From an uncultured Bacteroidales bacterium (GTDB lineage Bacteria > Bacteroidota > Bacteroidia > Bacteroidales > UBA932), in NCBI GenBank assembly GCA_900320545.1, contig ONSU01000009.1:1-64000 (forward strand): 64,000 bases of DNA. The letters are read 5' to 3'. Of the stretch, positions 1 through 8,784 are shown piece by piece. The notes beneath the pieces are model-generated. The model was not told where the DNA came from and did no database searches. It was given only the letters and a program-made list of their open reading frames with translations. Position 1 is the stretch's first letter, and each line of letters begins with the position of its first letter. A program made the position numbers and the translations under genes.

Positions 1-1
1 C

Positions 2-337
2 ATCACCAAGGGAGCCCAATACTATGTCATCGACCGGTCCAGCGAAAAAGTGACCGTTCCCACAGCTTTCTTCAAAGCGGTTCTCCGCTATAGCCAGGCC
101 ACAACCATCGGGACGGACGGATTCTGCTCCATCGCCTTTCTCTTCGACCACGAAGAGTATAGCGAGAGCGGCAAGAGCAGTCTTAAGGTCAGCAAGAGTA
201 TGAGCATATCCGTGAATGATCTTGAAGATGTACTTGGATACAGACTCTTTGTCAATCTTGACAACGCCATCGGCAAAGACAAAGCAGCCATCGTCAAAAT
301 GGAAAACCCCCATAATAATAATTGGTGGTGGAAATAA
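2..337 (+). CDS. DNA/RNA non-specific endonuclease, C-terminal part (5' end outside window)
   Basis: An open frame enters from the left edge and ends at TAA 335-337, so only the last 111 residues or so are visible. The stretch VTVPTAFFKAVLRYS and the later LFVNLDNAIGKDKAA, ending in NNWWWK, match the C-terminal half of Bacteroidales NUC-family (DNA/RNA non-specific endonuclease) proteins, which usually end in a tryptophan cluster. The catalytic DRGH region would lie upstream and cannot be checked. Members of this family are often secreted and cut DNA and RNA without sequence preference. Assignment rests on pattern memory of the family tail. Confidence 0.7.
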   Translation: MTKGAQYYVIDRSSEKVTVPTAFFKAVLRYSQATTIGTDGFCSIAFLFDHEEYSESGKSSLKVSKSMSISVNDLEDVLGYRLFVNLDNAIGKDKAAIVKMENPHNNNWWWK

Positions 338-396
338 GGTTTCTACGGCCACTCTATCCGTCCGGACTGGGAAGAATAAAAACTATCTTCCCCCGT

Positions 397-534
397 CTGA
401 TTAACTCCGGGAGCAGGGTTTGAGAAACTTCCGGAGCTTCGCTCCTCCATCCCTCCCACAGGCATATCAGCGTTGCTGATGATGCCGTGCGGGCCCCTCC
501 CGTGTTTTCAAACCCTGCCCCCTGCGTCAATCAG
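397..534 (+). repeat. Foldback element copy 1 (about 138 bp, 27-bp imperfect terminal inverted repeats)
   Basis: The left end starts CTGATTAACTCCGGGAGCAG and continues into GGTTTGA. The right end is its imperfect inverse, TCAAACCCTGCCCCCTGCG followed by TCAATCAG. The centre carries a strong hairpin (GGCATATCAGC 461-471 with GCTGATGATGCC 474-485), enclosed by TCCCTCCCA on the left and GGGCCCCTCCCG on the right. A second copy in reverse orientation lies at 14732-14862. No coding capacity. It could be a MITE-like mobile repeat or a structured RNA-coding repeat. Confidence 0.8.
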
Positions 535-550
535 CCGAGTTCCCGCAGGT

Positions 551-612
551 GTCGATAACCCTCCCAACGAATGGACGGTTATCGACATTTTCGGGCAAAT
601 TCGTCGATAATC
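551..612. promoter_or_regulatory. Three GTCGATAA-type sites at exact 26-bp spacing
   Basis: GTCGATAACC (551-560), its exact inverse GGTTATCGAC (577-586) and GTCGATAATC (603-612) start exactly 26 bp apart. The first two can also form a hairpin. They sit about 100 bp upstream of the hsdM promoter, so a repressor or activator site for the restriction operon is a reasonable inference. Confidence 0.4.
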
Positions 613-717
613 ACCCGCACCTCCGGAGGGATATCAACAGTCTTCTGTACGATTTATCTTATTTTAAATTCCCCCGAACCGAGAGAATCCGTAAAGTATC
701 TGATAATGTTAATTTTA

Positions 718-749
718 TTGTGTTTTGAACGGGTTTTTTATTAAATTTG
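718..749 (+). promoter_or_regulatory. Promoter for hsdM operon
   Basis: TTG at 718-720 and TAAATTTG at 742-749 are separated by 21 bp, matching the Bacteroidota -33/-7 consensus. The hsdM start is 43 bp after the -7 box. Confidence 0.55.
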
Positions 750-791
750 TGGGATTAGCAGAAAGCAAGAAACCAAAAATACGGCAACTCA

Positions 792-2285
792 ATGATCACG
801 GGCGAGATTAAAAATCGCATTGATTCGATATGGGATACCTTCTGGACAGGCGGTATTACCAACTCGATCACCATCCTGGAGCAGATGACATACCTCTTCT
901 TTATGAAGATGTTGGATGATGCCCAGCGTACCAAGGAAGCCAACGCCAATGCCTTCGGTGTGGCCGTCAAGGATCCCACGTTCAAGGAGGGAACCTGGCA
1001 TAATCCGGAGACCGACAGGGACATCCCCTACAGCAGCCTTCGGTGGAGCGTCTTCAAGAATATGGAGCCCGAGACGATGTTCCGTACCATCAGCCGGGAT
1101 GTGTTCGTCTTCATCAAAACTCTGAACTCCGGAAAGGAATCCGCCTATAGCAAGTTTATGGCGAATGCGACCTTCCTCATTCAGAGCCCCAGAACCCTCG
1201 TGAAGATCGTGGAGGGGATCGACGCCCTGGACATGAACAACCGCGACACGATGGGCGACGTCTATGAATACGTACTCGGGAAGATGGCGGCGTCGGGCAA
1301 CAACGGCCAGTTCCGCACCCCGCGTCATATTATCCGGATGATGGTAGAGCTGATGAAGCCGACCTTGAAGGATACAATCTGCGACCCGGCAATGGGAAGT
1401 GCGGGCTTCATCGTCGAATCCGCCAAATACATCCAGGCGAATTACAAACAGGAATTGCTGAAGAAGGAGAATTCCGACCATTACAAGAACGGAATGCTTC
1501 ACGGCTTCGACACCGACTCCACGATGCTGCGGATCGGGGCGATGAACCTAATGCTCCACGGCGTTGACAACCCGGACATTGCCTACCGCGACAGTCTCTC
1601 CACCGACAATACCGACACCGACCGCTATTCCCTCTGTCTTGCCAATCCGCCCTTTACGGGAAGCCTGGACTACGAGGCAGTGTCGAAGAATCTCCTGGCC
1701 ATCACCAAGACCAAGAAGACGGAGCTGCTCTTCCTGGCGCTCTTCGTCCGGATGCTGGAGATCGGTGGCCGTTGTGCCAGTATCGTTCCCGACGGCGTCC
1801 TCTTCGGCAACAGTACCGGTCATAAATCCATCCGGACGGAACTCATCGACCACCAGCGGCTCCAGGCGGTAATCTCAATGCCTTCGGGCGTATTCCAACC
1901 CTATTCCGGAGTCTCCACGGCCGTTCTTATCTTCACCAAAACCAACGCCGGTGGAACGGACAAGGTGTGGTTCTACGATATGCAGGCCGACGGATACTCG
2001 CTGGACCAGAAGCGGACGGAGGTGCAGGAGAACGATATCCCTGACATCATCGCCCGGTACAACAACCTTGCAGGCGAAGAAAGCAGGACCCGGAAAGAGA
2101 AGAGTTTCCTCGTGCCGGTGGACGAAATCCGGGCTAAGGACTACGACCTTTCCATCAACAAGTACAAGGAGATCGAGCGGGAGGTGGTAGAATACGAGAA
2201 GCCTGATGTCATCCTTGGCCGCATTGACGCCCTCGAAAGTGAAATCAGCGGAGATCTCGCCGAGTTCCGAGCCAAGTTCTTGTAG
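792..2285 (+). CDS. hsdM: Type I restriction-modification DNA methyltransferase subunit (HsdM)
   Basis: This N6-adenine methyltransferase subunit modifies the recognition sequence chosen by HsdS and is needed for both modification and restriction complexes. The 497-residue protein has an HsdM N-terminal helical domain (residues 1-150), SAM-binding motif I DPAMGSAGF near residue 198 and the catalytic NPPF motif at 285-288. The length is normal for the family. The ATG at 792 is followed by an HsdM-like N terminus, and the promoter lies just upstream. The stop is 3 bp before hsdS, so the two are clearly co-transcribed. Confidence 0.95.
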   Translation: MITGEIKNRIDSIWDTFWTGGITNSITILEQMTYLFFMKMLDDAQRTKEANANAFGVAVKDPTFKEGTWHNPETDRDIPYSSLRWSVFKNMEPETMFRTISRDVFVFIKTLNSGKESAYSKFMANATFLIQSPRTLVKIVEGIDALDMNNRDTMGDVYEYVLGKMAASGNNGQFRTPRHIIRMMVELMKPTLKDTICDPAMGSAGFIVESAKYIQANYKQELLKKENSDHYKNGMLHGFDTDSTMLRIGAMNLMLHGVDNPDIAYRDSLSTDNTDTDRYSLCLANPPFTGSLDYEAVSKNLLAITKTKKTELLFLALFVRMLEIGGRCASIVPDGVLFGNSTGHKSIRTELIDHQRLQAVISMPSGVFQPYSGVSTAVLIFTKTNAGGTDKVWFYDMQADGYSLDQKRTEVQENDIPDIIARYNNLAGEESRTRKEKSFLVPVDEIRAKDYDLSINKYKEIEREVVEYEKPDVILGRIDALESEISGDLAEFRAKFL

Positions 2286-2288
2286 GCG

Positions 2289-3407
2289 ATGAGAGAAGGT
2301 TGGGAAATACGAAAACTGGGAGATGTCTGCGACTTGTATCAGCCGAAGACAATCTCGACAGATATGCTAGTCAGCGATGGGAAGTATCTCGTTTATGGGG
2401 CGAATGGAATAATTGGGCGGTATGACGAATACAACCACGAACAACCAGAAGTCCTAATGACTTGCCGAGGGGCAACGTGTGGTTCAATCAATATCTCCAA
2501 GCCCTTTTCTTGGATAAACGGCAACGCAATGGTCGTTCATCCCAAATATAATAATCTTGGGCAATCCTTCTTAAAATATCTTCTGCAAGGCATAGACTTG
2601 TCTTGTGTCATAACCGGTGCTGCTCAACCACAAATCACAAGGCAATCGTTGCAACCGGTAAAGGTGGTTGTTCCTCCCATTCTGGAACAGGAGAAGATTG
2701 TTGCCGAGTTGGATTGCTTGACCGGCATCATTGAGAAGAAGAAGCAACAACTGGAAGAGCTGGACAAGCTGGCCCAATCCATCTTCTACGATATGTTCGG
2801 GGACCCCATCACCAATGAAAAAGGATGGGAGATGAAGAGATTGGAGGATATCTCCTCCCTTATTACTGACGGCTCTCATTATAGTCCTCAGAATGACGAA
2901 AACGGCGATATACCGATGCTATCAGTGAAGGATATGCAGCAGACGCGTTTCTCATACGATGCTTGTAAATGGATTGGCCGAGAAGAGTATGCGAAGTTGC
3001 TTGCAAATGGATGTAAGCCCCTGAAAAATGATGTCCTGATTGCCAAGGACGGGAGCTTCTTCAAATACATTTTTGTCCTTACGGAAGAAAGAGAGCAAGC
3101 AATTCTTTCCTCAATTGCTATTTTGAGGCCGAAGACGAGCGTCGTAAATCCCCGTTTTGTGTCTGGCTATCTTTCTACCGCAGAGGTGTTCTCCAAAGTT
3201 GAACGAGAATACCTGACCGGGACTGCTATCAAGAGAGTTATCCTAAAAGGAATTAGGCGGATGCCCATCATTCTTCCTCCTCTTTCCAACCAAAACGAGT
3301 TCGCCCAGAAGGTTGAAGCGATTGAGAAACAAAAGGAACTGGTGAAGCAATCAATCGTGGAAACCGAAACGCTCTTCAATAGCCGGATGGATTACTGGTT
3401 CAACTAA
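2289..3407 (+). CDS. hsdS: Type I restriction-modification specificity subunit (HsdS)
   Basis: HsdS picks the bipartite DNA target for the methylase and restriction complex. The 372-residue protein shows two target-recognition domains (about 1-130 and 178-340), each followed by a coiled-coil spacer. The central spacer contains EQEKIVAELD and FYDMFGDP, and the C-terminal one has the similar NEFAQKVEAIEKQKELVKQS. It is slightly shorter than the usual 400 residues. Its base composition is more AT-rich than hsdM and hsdR, as expected for a gene that exchanges recognition domains by recombination. I see no inverted second copy of hsdS nearby, so no sign of a shufflon. Confidence 0.93.
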   Translation: MREGWEIRKLGDVCDLYQPKTISTDMLVSDGKYLVYGANGIIGRYDEYNHEQPEVLMTCRGATCGSINISKPFSWINGNAMVVHPKYNNLGQSFLKYLLQGIDLSCVITGAAQPQITRQSLQPVKVVVPPILEQEKIVAELDCLTGIIEKKKQQLEELDKLAQSIFYDMFGDPITNEKGWEMKRLEDISSLITDGSHYSPQNDENGDIPMLSVKDMQQTRFSYDACKWIGREEYAKLLANGCKPLKNDVLIAKDGSFFKYIFVLTEEREQAILSSIAILRPKTSVVNPRFVSGYLSTAEVFSKVEREYLTGTAIKRVILKGIRRMPIILPPLSNQNEFAQKVEAIEKQKELVKQSIVETETLFNSRMDYWFN

Positions 3408-3410
3408 TAT

Positions 3411-3632
3411 ATGAATATGGCACACTCTGACTCTTGGACAATGTGGATTATGCTCGCTCTTCTGGTCGGGCTTGTCGTTCTTGTGGTCAGGATGATCCGC
3501 AACGGTGTCCCGAATACGCCAACTTGGAAAGGGATCATCATCAGTGCTTTGATTGGGCTGCTCCCTTTCTATCTTGTTTGCTGTTTCTTCGGCTGGATGG
3601 GTGAAGACCGGACACGTCAACTTTATGAATGA
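3411..3632 (+). CDS. Small two-span membrane protein inside the hsd operon
   Basis: A 73-residue protein I do not recognise. It has two hydrophobic segments (about residues 10-28 and 41-62) joined by a basic loop with RMIRNG, and a charged tail EDRTRQLYE. It starts 3 bp after hsdS, and its stop overlaps the hsdR start in an ATGA junction, which predicts translational coupling to the endonuclease subunit. Type I systems do not need a membrane protein, so it may be a helper, a membrane anchor for the complex, or a cargo gene. The tight junctions on both sides argue that it is really translated. Confidence 0.7.
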   Translation: MNMAHSDSWTMWIMLALLVGLVVLVVRMIRNGVPNTPTWKGIIISALIGLLPFYLVCCFFGWMGEDRTRQLYE

Positions 3633-6600
3633 CTATGCGTAATTTCGACTATCTCAAGGACCTCGGGCTCAATGACCTGCATCGCTTCTGCTCTGCCGCG
3701 GAGGAGTTCCAGGCGAGCAATCCGGATTTCAGTGCCATCAATGCCAGAAAGGCGCTGGAGTACGTTGTCCGGGCCCTGTATGAGATGAAACACATTCCCG
3801 TGTCCGAGAGGGATTCCCTGTTTGAACTCATCGACGGGGAGCCTTTCCGGGAGTTCATTGCCGACGACCGGGTGATGATGGCCGTCCACTATGTCCGTAA
3901 GGTAGGAAACTCCGCCGCCCACAGCGGGAACATTACCCGGAGGGAGTCCTTCTTCTCCCTGCTGAATATCTACAATGTCGTCGGAGCCGTTCTGCTGAAA
4001 CTTCGGATCGTAAGCGAGGTCAAACCGTTCGACAATTCCCTCGTCCCCGCTGTCGTCGAGACCCCGGTCATCGTTCCTCCGAAGGTGGAGGTAAAGCCGG
4101 CGGATCCTGTCGTGGCGGCTGCTGATAAAGATGCGGTCGCTTCCCCTGAGCCCGTAAAGGAACTTCCTCTCAGTATTTCGGAGGCGGAAACCCGGAAGAT
4201 GTATATCGACCTAATGCTACGGGAGGCCGGCTGGAATGTCCTTTCTACGGAAGGCGCCATTCAGCCGCTAAAGGCCTGCATCGAGGTGGAACTCCAGGGG
4301 ATGCCCAACGAACATGGTGTGGGTTATGCCGATTATGTCTTATTCGGCGGGGACGGCCGGCCGCTCGCTGTGGTAGAGGCCAAGCGTACCTCTGTGTCGC
4401 CTATTAAGGGTAAGCATCAGGCGGAACTTTACGCCGACTGCCTGGAGCAGCAATACGGCGTCCGCCCCGTGATTTATTATTCCAACGGCTTTGAGACCTG
4501 GATTATCGACGGTCTGGGCTACCCGCCGCGGCGGCTCTTCGGCTTCCATACGGCGAAGGATCTGGAACGGATGATTCAGAAGCGGGGCCGGAAGGATATT
4601 TCCGATTTCTCCGTCAACGACAATATCACCGACCGCCACTATCAGAAGATGGCGATCAAGGCGGTCTGTGAGCATTACAACAAGAAGCATCGGAAGGCGC
4701 TGCTGGTGATGGCGACGGGAACGGGCAAGACGCGGGTGTCCATCTCGCTAGTGGATGTCCTCACCCGGAACGACTGGGTGAAGAACGTTCTCTTCCTAGC
4801 CGACCGGATCAGCCTCGTCAACCAGGCCCATAAGAATTTCGTCAAGCTGCTTCCGAACACGACCACCTGTATCCTGAGCGACAGCAAATCCGAGAGAGAT
4901 ACCAATGCCCGGATTATGTTCAGCACTTACCAGACGATGATCGGGTATATCGACACGGAGGAAAAGCCCTTCTCCGTAGGGAAATTCGACCTGATCATTA
5001 TCGACGAGGCCCATAGGAGTATATTCGGCAAGTATGGTGCTATTTTCCACTATTTCGACGCGATGCTTGTCGGCCTCACCGCCACCCCGAGGGAGGATGT
5101 CGAGAAGAGTACCTACGATATCTTTGAACTGGAGCAGGGCGAGCCGAATTATGCCTACGAACTCCAGGCGGCCGTGGACGACGATTATCTTGTGAATTAT
5201 CACGGATTCAAACGCGGCTCCCTCATCATCAAGGACGGCATCAAGTACAACAACCTGTCCGAAGCCGAGAAGAAGCAGATGGAGATCGTGTGGGAGTACG
5301 AACAGGCGAGAAAGGCGCTGGACCTCAATTCGGAGCAATACCATCGGGATATCGCCGGGAACGAGATATTCAGTTATATCTTCAACGAGGACACGATCGA
5401 CGCCGTTCTGCAAGACCTGATGGAGAACGGATTGAAGGTGCAGAGTGGGGAGCGTATCGGCAAGTCCGTCATCTTCGCCTACAATCATCGCCACGCCGAG
5501 CTCATCGTCCAGCGGTTCCACGTCCTCTATCCGGAGTACGGGGCGGACTTCTGTACCCTCATCGACAATTACGTCACGTACTCTCAGGATCTGATTGACA
5601 AGTTTGAAATCCGGGATGCAGACCCGCAGATCGCCGTATCGGTGGATATGCTCGATACAGGTATTGATGTGCCGGATATTCTGAACCTCGTTTTCTTCAA
5701 GATTGTCAAGAGCAAGATCAAGTTCTGGCAGATGATCGGCCGGGGGACGCGGAAGAGTCCCGGCATCTTCGGCCCGGGAAAGGACAAGAAGGCGTTCTAT
5801 ATCTTCGACTGGTGCCGCAACTTTGAATATTTCGACGAACATCCGGATGGGCAGAAGGCGATGACCGTCCTGTCCCTGACCGAGCGGCTGTTCGGGCTCC
5901 GGGCCGATATCGCATTCCACCTCCAGCACCAACAGTGGCAGGAGGATGCGTTTGCCAAGGGTCTTCACGACGAGATCAAGGCATTGCTGCGGGAACAGGT
6001 GGGAGCTCTTTCTGACAGCCATATCTCGGTAAGGGAGAAGTGGGAGCAGGTGAGTCATTTCAAGGATCCGGACGCCTGGGTCTATCTGTCGGACGTAGAT
6101 GTCCTGACGCTGAAGACCGACATCGCCCCGCTCCTCGCCAAGAATACGATGGATGAGAGCGCCAAGAAGTTCGATGTCCTGGCCCTGACGATCGAGCTCG
6201 GCCTCTTGAGCGATGATATTGACCCCGGAAAATGCATCCAGCGGGTCCAGGTGATTGCCGAGAGATTAGAGGAGAAAGCGACGTTGCCGCAGGTTCAGTC
6301 GAAGATGGAGACGATCAAGGAGGTCCTCTCTGCGGTCGCTTGGGAGAATGCGTCGCTGCAATGGCTGGAGAAGGTCCGGAAAGATATGCGGGATTTGATG
6401 AAGTTCCTCGTCGGCGACAAAGGCAAATGGTTCGTTGTGGACATCGAGGACGTCATCACCGACAACGGAGAGGTCCAGGGCGTCACGCCGAGGGTCAGCT
6501 ACAAGCAGCGGATTCTCGACTTCCTGGCCAACAACCGCCACCTGCCGGTCCTGGACAAGATCTATAACCTTGAGCAGCTGACCAACGCCGACATCGTAGA

Positions 6601-6985
6601 GCTGGAGCGAATCCTCTGGCAGGAGCTCGGCAGCAAGGAAGACTATGAGCGATATACCGCCGGCCAGCCCTGCGGAACCAACGTCGCCATTTTCATCCGG
6701 TCCCTCATCGGCATCGACCGGAAGCAAGCAATGAAACGCTTCGGCGAATTCATCTCCGGCAACGATTTGAATGCCGAACAAGAAGACTTTCTGGAAACCG
6801 TCATTACCTACGTCTGCAAGAACGGCGATATCACCAAGGAGATCGTGGTCAACGACCCGCCCTTCGACGAGCGCCTCGCCGTCTTCAATACCTTTATGCT
6901 TCCCCTCGCCAAGTACATTGACAATATTCATAACGTGGTAATACCCACGAATTATACACCTATCAACAGAACATTCGCTTCTTAA
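3629..6985 (+). CDS. hsdR: Type I restriction endonuclease subunit R (HsdR, EcoEI type with N-terminal DUF4145)
   Basis: This is the ATP-dependent translocase and nuclease that cleaves unmodified DNA. Domains in the 1118-residue protein: a DUF4145-like region (about 1-110); an acidic proline-rich linker; the HSDR_N nuclease (about 190-290) with a YADYVLF...VVEAKRT metal-binding core; a superfamily 2 helicase with ATGTGKT at about 362-368 and DEAH at about 459-462; helicase domain 2 with DTGIDVPD and QMIGRGTR; and an EcoEI_R_C tail. All the key motifs are present, so the system looks functional. It begins inside the stop of the small membrane gene and is followed after 2 bp by the DUF262 gene. 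Confidence 0.95.
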   Translation: MTMRNFDYLKDLGLNDLHRFCSAAEEFQASNPDFSAINARKALEYVVRALYEMKHIPVSERDSLFELIDGEPFREFIADDRVMMAVHYVRKVGNSAAHSGNITRRESFFSLLNIYNVVGAVLLKLRIVSEVKPFDNSLVPAVVETPVIVPPKVEVKPADPVVAAADKDAVASPEPVKELPLSISEAETRKMYIDLMLREAGWNVLSTEGAIQPLKACIEVELQGMPNEHGVGYADYVLFGGDGRPLAVVEAKRTSVSPIKGKHQAELYADCLEQQYGVRPVIYYSNGFETWIIDGLGYPPRRLFGFHTAKDLERMIQKRGRKDISDFSVNDNITDRHYQKMAIKAVCEHYNKKHRKALLVMATGTGKTRVSISLVDVLTRNDWVKNVLFLADRISLVNQAHKNFVKLLPNTTTCILSDSKSERDTNARIMFSTYQTMIGYIDTEEKPFSVGKFDLIIIDEAHRSIFGKYGAIFHYFDAMLVGLTATPREDVEKSTYDIFELEQGEPNYAYELQAAVDDDYLVNYHGFKRGSLIIKDGIKYNNLSEAEKKQMEIVWEYEQARKALDLNSEQYHRDIAGNEIFSYIFNEDTIDAVLQDLMENGLKVQSGERIGKSVIFAYNHRHAELIVQRFHVLYPEYGADFCTLIDNYVTYSQDLIDKFEIRDADPQIAVSVDMLDTGIDVPDILNLVFFKIVKSKIKFWQMIGRGTRKSPGIFGPGKDKKAFYIFDWCRNFEYFDEHPDGQKAMTVLSLTERLFGLRADIAFHLQHQQWQEDAFAKGLHDEIKALLREQVGALSDSHISVREKWEQVSHFKDPDAWVYLSDVDVLTLKTDIAPLLAKNTMDESAKKFDVLALTIELGLLSDDIDPGKCIQRVQVIAERLEEKATLPQVQSKMETIKEVLSAVAWENASLQWLEKVRKDMRDLMKFLVGDKGKWFVVDIEDVITDNGEVQGVTPRVSYKQRILDFLANNRHLPVLDKIYNLEQLTNADIVELERILWQELGSKEDYERYTAGQPCGTNVAIFIRSLIGIDRKQAMKRFGEFISGNDLNAEQEDFLETVITYVCKNGDITKEIVVNDPPFDERLAVFNTFMLPLAKYIDNIHNVVIPTNYTPINRTFAS

Positions 6986-6987
6986 TT

Positions 6988-8766
6988 ATGAAAGCTAACG
7001 ACCTATTCCTTCTTAAAGTATTCAGCACCCACACCGTATTTGAGGTTCCGTACTACCAGCGTGCCTATGTCTGGGAGGAGGGGAACTGGAAACGGTTCCT
7101 TGAAGATATGGAGAACATATCCGCCGTTGAGAAACCGTATTTCATCGGTTCGCTCATTTTGAAGCAAAAGGAAACCGAAACGGGGAGCAAGTACGGTGAT
7201 ATAAGGGTAGTTATCGACGGCCAACAGCGACTGACAACCATTACCATCTTCTTCAAGGTCCTGAGCCTTATGAGGAATCGGCCGCAAATCTTCAACGATT
7301 TCTTGATTACGATAAGCGATGAGTCTGATGAGAAGGAGATTTGCATTCACCATAACCATATTGACAAGGACGCATTCAACAAAATCGTCAACCTTACTGA
7401 GCTGGAAGACCTTTCCGTTGACAAGAACGGCAAGAAGATTGAGAACCAGAGCCGCATAATTCGTCTTTATAACTATTTCCGTAAGAATCTCGATGTTGAG
7501 AAGATATCCTCGGATAAGGTGAAGAAATACCTCCATTTCGTTGTCATCGATCTGGGAGCAGAGGAAAACGAGCAGCAGATTTTCGATACGATCAACTCCC
7601 TTGGCGTCACCCTGACCACCTCCGAACTTCTGAAAAACTATCTCTTCGACGAGCGGAACGAAGACAAGTACAATAAATACTGGAAGCCTGTCTTTGAGGC
7701 GAATGAGGAACAGAAACTGTATTGGGATCAGATCATCAACTCCGGAACGAAGAAATACCACTTGATTGACCTCTTCCTGTATGCCCTTTTGATGATAAAA
7801 GTCAGAGGCGAAGGATATACGGTGACGACGGAGGACAAGTTGGAATACGAGAAGGTCGACAAACTCTTTGGCTCCTACAAGGACTTCGTCGAGAAATATC
7901 TGAAGCGGGATAAGGAGGAACTGATGGTCTCGATCTATAATGCCGCCACCCTCTTTATGCAGAACTTTAATCCAAGGTGCAAATCCGAGGCTGTGTCGTC
8001 AGAACCGGGATTTGAACGTGTCAACCTGATGATGTTCGCCCTTGACTTCACCGTAATGCTACCTTATGTTCTGTATGTGATGATGAATGCGGATCCGGCG
8101 GAACAGGTCAAAATCTTCGAATACATCGAGACCTTCATGATGAGGAGGACGATTGCAAGAATGGAGACGAGGGGATATAACGGCCTCTTTAACGATGGTC
8201 TTATTGCCAACAAGGTTCTGACGGCCGAAGCGTTAAGAACCTATGTGGACAAAGACAAGGATGCCACTTACCGGGCCGCTCGTCAGGAAGATATCAAGAA
8301 TGGCGTCAAGAATATCGTTTACATTAATCGTCAAGCTTTGGGATTCCTGTATATGCTGGAAAGCCGGTTAAGGTCCGATAAGATGGCCGCAACCCAACTT
8401 TATGGAATCGGCAACTACAGCCTCGAACATCTTCTGCCGAAAAAGTGGAGACAATACTGGACCGTCCCTGCCGATGAAGATATAGTGAAGCAAACGGACT
8501 TCGCTCTATACACCTTCGGAAACCTGGCAATTATCCCTGGAGCCCTCAATACCAGTATCAGTAATGCCCCCTGGCCGGTAAAATTGTCCGGGAAGGGAAA
8601 TAAGGAAGGGCTCTTAAAGTACGCCAAAGGACTGGTCACGCTGGATGAATATTTGACGCTACCGACTTGGGACCTGGATGCTATCAGAGCCCGTGCCAAG
8701 AAACTATATGGACAGATACTGGCAACGTGGTCGGAGCCCTATGATGTAGAAGAGACCGAATTCTAA
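6988..8766 (+). CDS. DUF262 and DUF1524 domain nuclease (GmrSD-like)
   Basis: This 592-residue protein has the DUF262 signatures YQRAYVWEE near residue 23 and IDGQQRLTT near 76-84 (a ParB-like nucleotide-hydrolysing fold). Its C-terminal DUF1524 HNH-type nuclease has SLEHLLPKKW near 478-487 followed by LGNLAIIPG-like residues (FGNLAIIPGALNTSISN). Known relatives include GmrSD and BrxU, which restrict modified DNA, and SspE of phosphorothioate defence. The gene starts 2 bp after hsdR, so it is part of the same transcript. Inference: a second defence layer that attacks phages carrying modified bases, which would evade the type I enzyme. Confidence 0.85.
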   Translation: MKANDLFLLKVFSTHTVFEVPYYQRAYVWEEGNWKRFLEDMENISAVEKPYFIGSLILKQKETETGSKYGDIRVVIDGQQRLTTITIFFKVLSLMRNRPQIFNDFLITISDESDEKEICIHHNHIDKDAFNKIVNLTELEDLSVDKNGKKIENQSRIIRLYNYFRKNLDVEKISSDKVKKYLHFVVIDLGAEENEQQIFDTINSLGVTLTTSELLKNYLFDERNEDKYNKYWKPVFEANEEQKLYWDQIINSGTKKYHLIDLFLYALLMIKVRGEGYTVTTEDKLEYEKVDKLFGSYKDFVEKYLKRDKEELMVSIYNAATLFMQNFNPRCKSEAVSSEPGFERVNLMMFALDFTVMLPYVLYVMMNADPAEQVKIFEYIETFMMRRTIARMETRGYNGLFNDGLIANKVLTAEALRTYVDKDKDATYRAARQEDIKNGVKNIVYINRQALGFLYMLESRLRSDKMAATQLYGIGNYSLEHLLPKKWRQYWTVPADEDIVKQTDFALYTFGNLAIIPGALNTSISNAPWPVKLSGKGNKEGLLKYAKGLVTLDEYLTLPTWDLDAIRARAKKLYGQILATWSEPYDVEETEF

Positions 8767-8784
8767 TCAAACAAGATTATCACT

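Larger units (their letters stand above)
338..791. other. Gene-free left border of the restriction-modification island
   Basis: No convincing gene lies in these 454 bases. They hold a foldback element (397-534), three evenly spaced GTCGATAA-type sites (551-612) and a Bacteroidota-type promoter for hsdM (718-749). The last 140 bases are clearly AT-rich compared with the surrounding coding DNA. Confidence 0.7.

Noticed and set aside
2289-3407. Phase-variable hsdS shufflon
   Set aside because: No second hsdS copy, no recombinase and no inverted repeats within or around the gene.
6988-8766. DUF262 protein as part of a BREX or phosphorothioate system
   Set aside because: No brx, pgl or dnd/ssp genes in the window, so only a GmrSD-like role beside type I restriction is supported.
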